From Lepidostoma basale (taxonomy: Eukaryota; Arthropoda; Insecta; Trichoptera; Lepidostomatidae), in the NCBI GenBank assembly GCA_022606425.2, contig JAHDVF020000137.1:246435-310434 (forward strand): 64,000 bases of DNA, read 5' to 3'. How positions within the stretch are numbered: the first letter of the stretch is position 1; every line of letters begins with the position of its first letter. Below are positions 63,565 through 64,000 of the stretch, one piece after another. The notes under the pieces are model-generated. The model saw nothing but the letters and a program-made list of their open reading frames with translations, did no database searches and had not been told where the DNA came from. The position numbers were made by a program, and so were the translations under genes.

Positions 63565-64000
63565 AAAGAAAAGTGCTATCGGCCCATTATTCTTATCTTT
63601 TAGGACGGATGTTCTCACGCAATCATTTTAAAAGTTAAATATAATACTCTTTTTTGATCGTACAACCTCTTGGCAACAATGATGCATTATGTACTAATAA
63701 CCAATGAAATTCAAACTGTTGTTAATTTTTTTATCAAACCTCGTATAGGTCATTAATGTCGGATCTCACACAGCTTTTATGGTACGTTGCTTATTCACAG
63801 TACTTTGGCGTTCATAGCCCTTTGCGTCCGCATTCATATCGATAAATGGGCTTATCGGCTGAGTATATCCTGATTACAGCATCTCTGTTCAAACGCCGAG
63901 TACTTTCTTATCGTTCACTTGTCCACAAGAACAGAATTTTACCTGTTAATAATAGATATATATATTATTCTTATTCCTCTTCCTTGTTGTAGACCTATGT
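63565..64000. other. Unassigned sequence to window end
   Basis: 63760-63930 is less AT-rich and unlike the repeats above. It could be upstream mariner sequence or low-copy DNA. The final bases (TTCCTCTTCCTTG) may begin a minus-strand LINE tail. Confidence 0.3.

Overview
The window looks like an AT-rich arthropod (most probably insect) nuclear chromosome segment. That call rests on the repeat content: 5'-truncated RTE/BovB-like, Jockey/CR1-like and other non-LTR retrotransposon 3' ends, tRNA-derived SINEs, short foldback elements and decayed Tc1/mariner-type transposases. I cannot fix the order or species. I found no convincing host protein-coding gene, no bona fide tRNA or rRNA gene and no CRISPR array. 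All reading frames are short, and those I recognise are C-terminal ends of retrotransposon polyproteins or transposase relics.

Layout. Four repeat groups interleave through the 64 kb. (1) 'LINE-A' is a non-LTR element with about 20 truncated copies. Its ORF ends in G-E-T-A-stop, followed almost at once by a (GTTA)n, (GTTT)n or (GTT)n tail. (2) Other LINE ends occur: RTE-like 'LINE-R' and 'LINE-P' with AAG-rich tails, Jockey/CR1-like 'LINE-C' with a TTTGA tail, 'LINE-D/E/G', an L2-like copy at 10.4-10.9 kb, and two ends carrying a C2H2-like finger. (3) Two tRNA-derived SINE families have recognisable A and B boxes, and a third short element ('SINE3') carries the last coding bases of LINE-A. 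(4) Foldback families 'B' (GGGAATGACATGTTTCGCCC) and 'N' (CTCAATAGAGACGAAGATG) occur with several related inverted-pair modules. Notable non-TE stretches are a 32-bp minisatellite (32.4-32.95 kb), a cluster of NRF-1-like palindromes (24.05-24.18 kb), a GC-rich patch (8.4-8.6 kb) and long AT-rich stretches with no recognisable content.

The most interesting structure is a short RNA-like module recurring in at least six divergent versions: a CTGANGA-like core, one extra base, a hairpin, GAAA, then a palindrome running from A to T, then C or T. In the best copies the outer flanks also pair. This is the topology of a minimal hammerhead ribozyme with a self-complementary stem III, as reported for Penelope-like elements. 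Insertions of an inverted module pair and of the B and N families show target duplications of 12 bp (12-13 where the edge is ambiguous), which suggests a shared insertion mechanism. The region reads as a nested transposon graveyard in which these non-autonomous elements, LINEs and SINEs have repeatedly inserted into one another.
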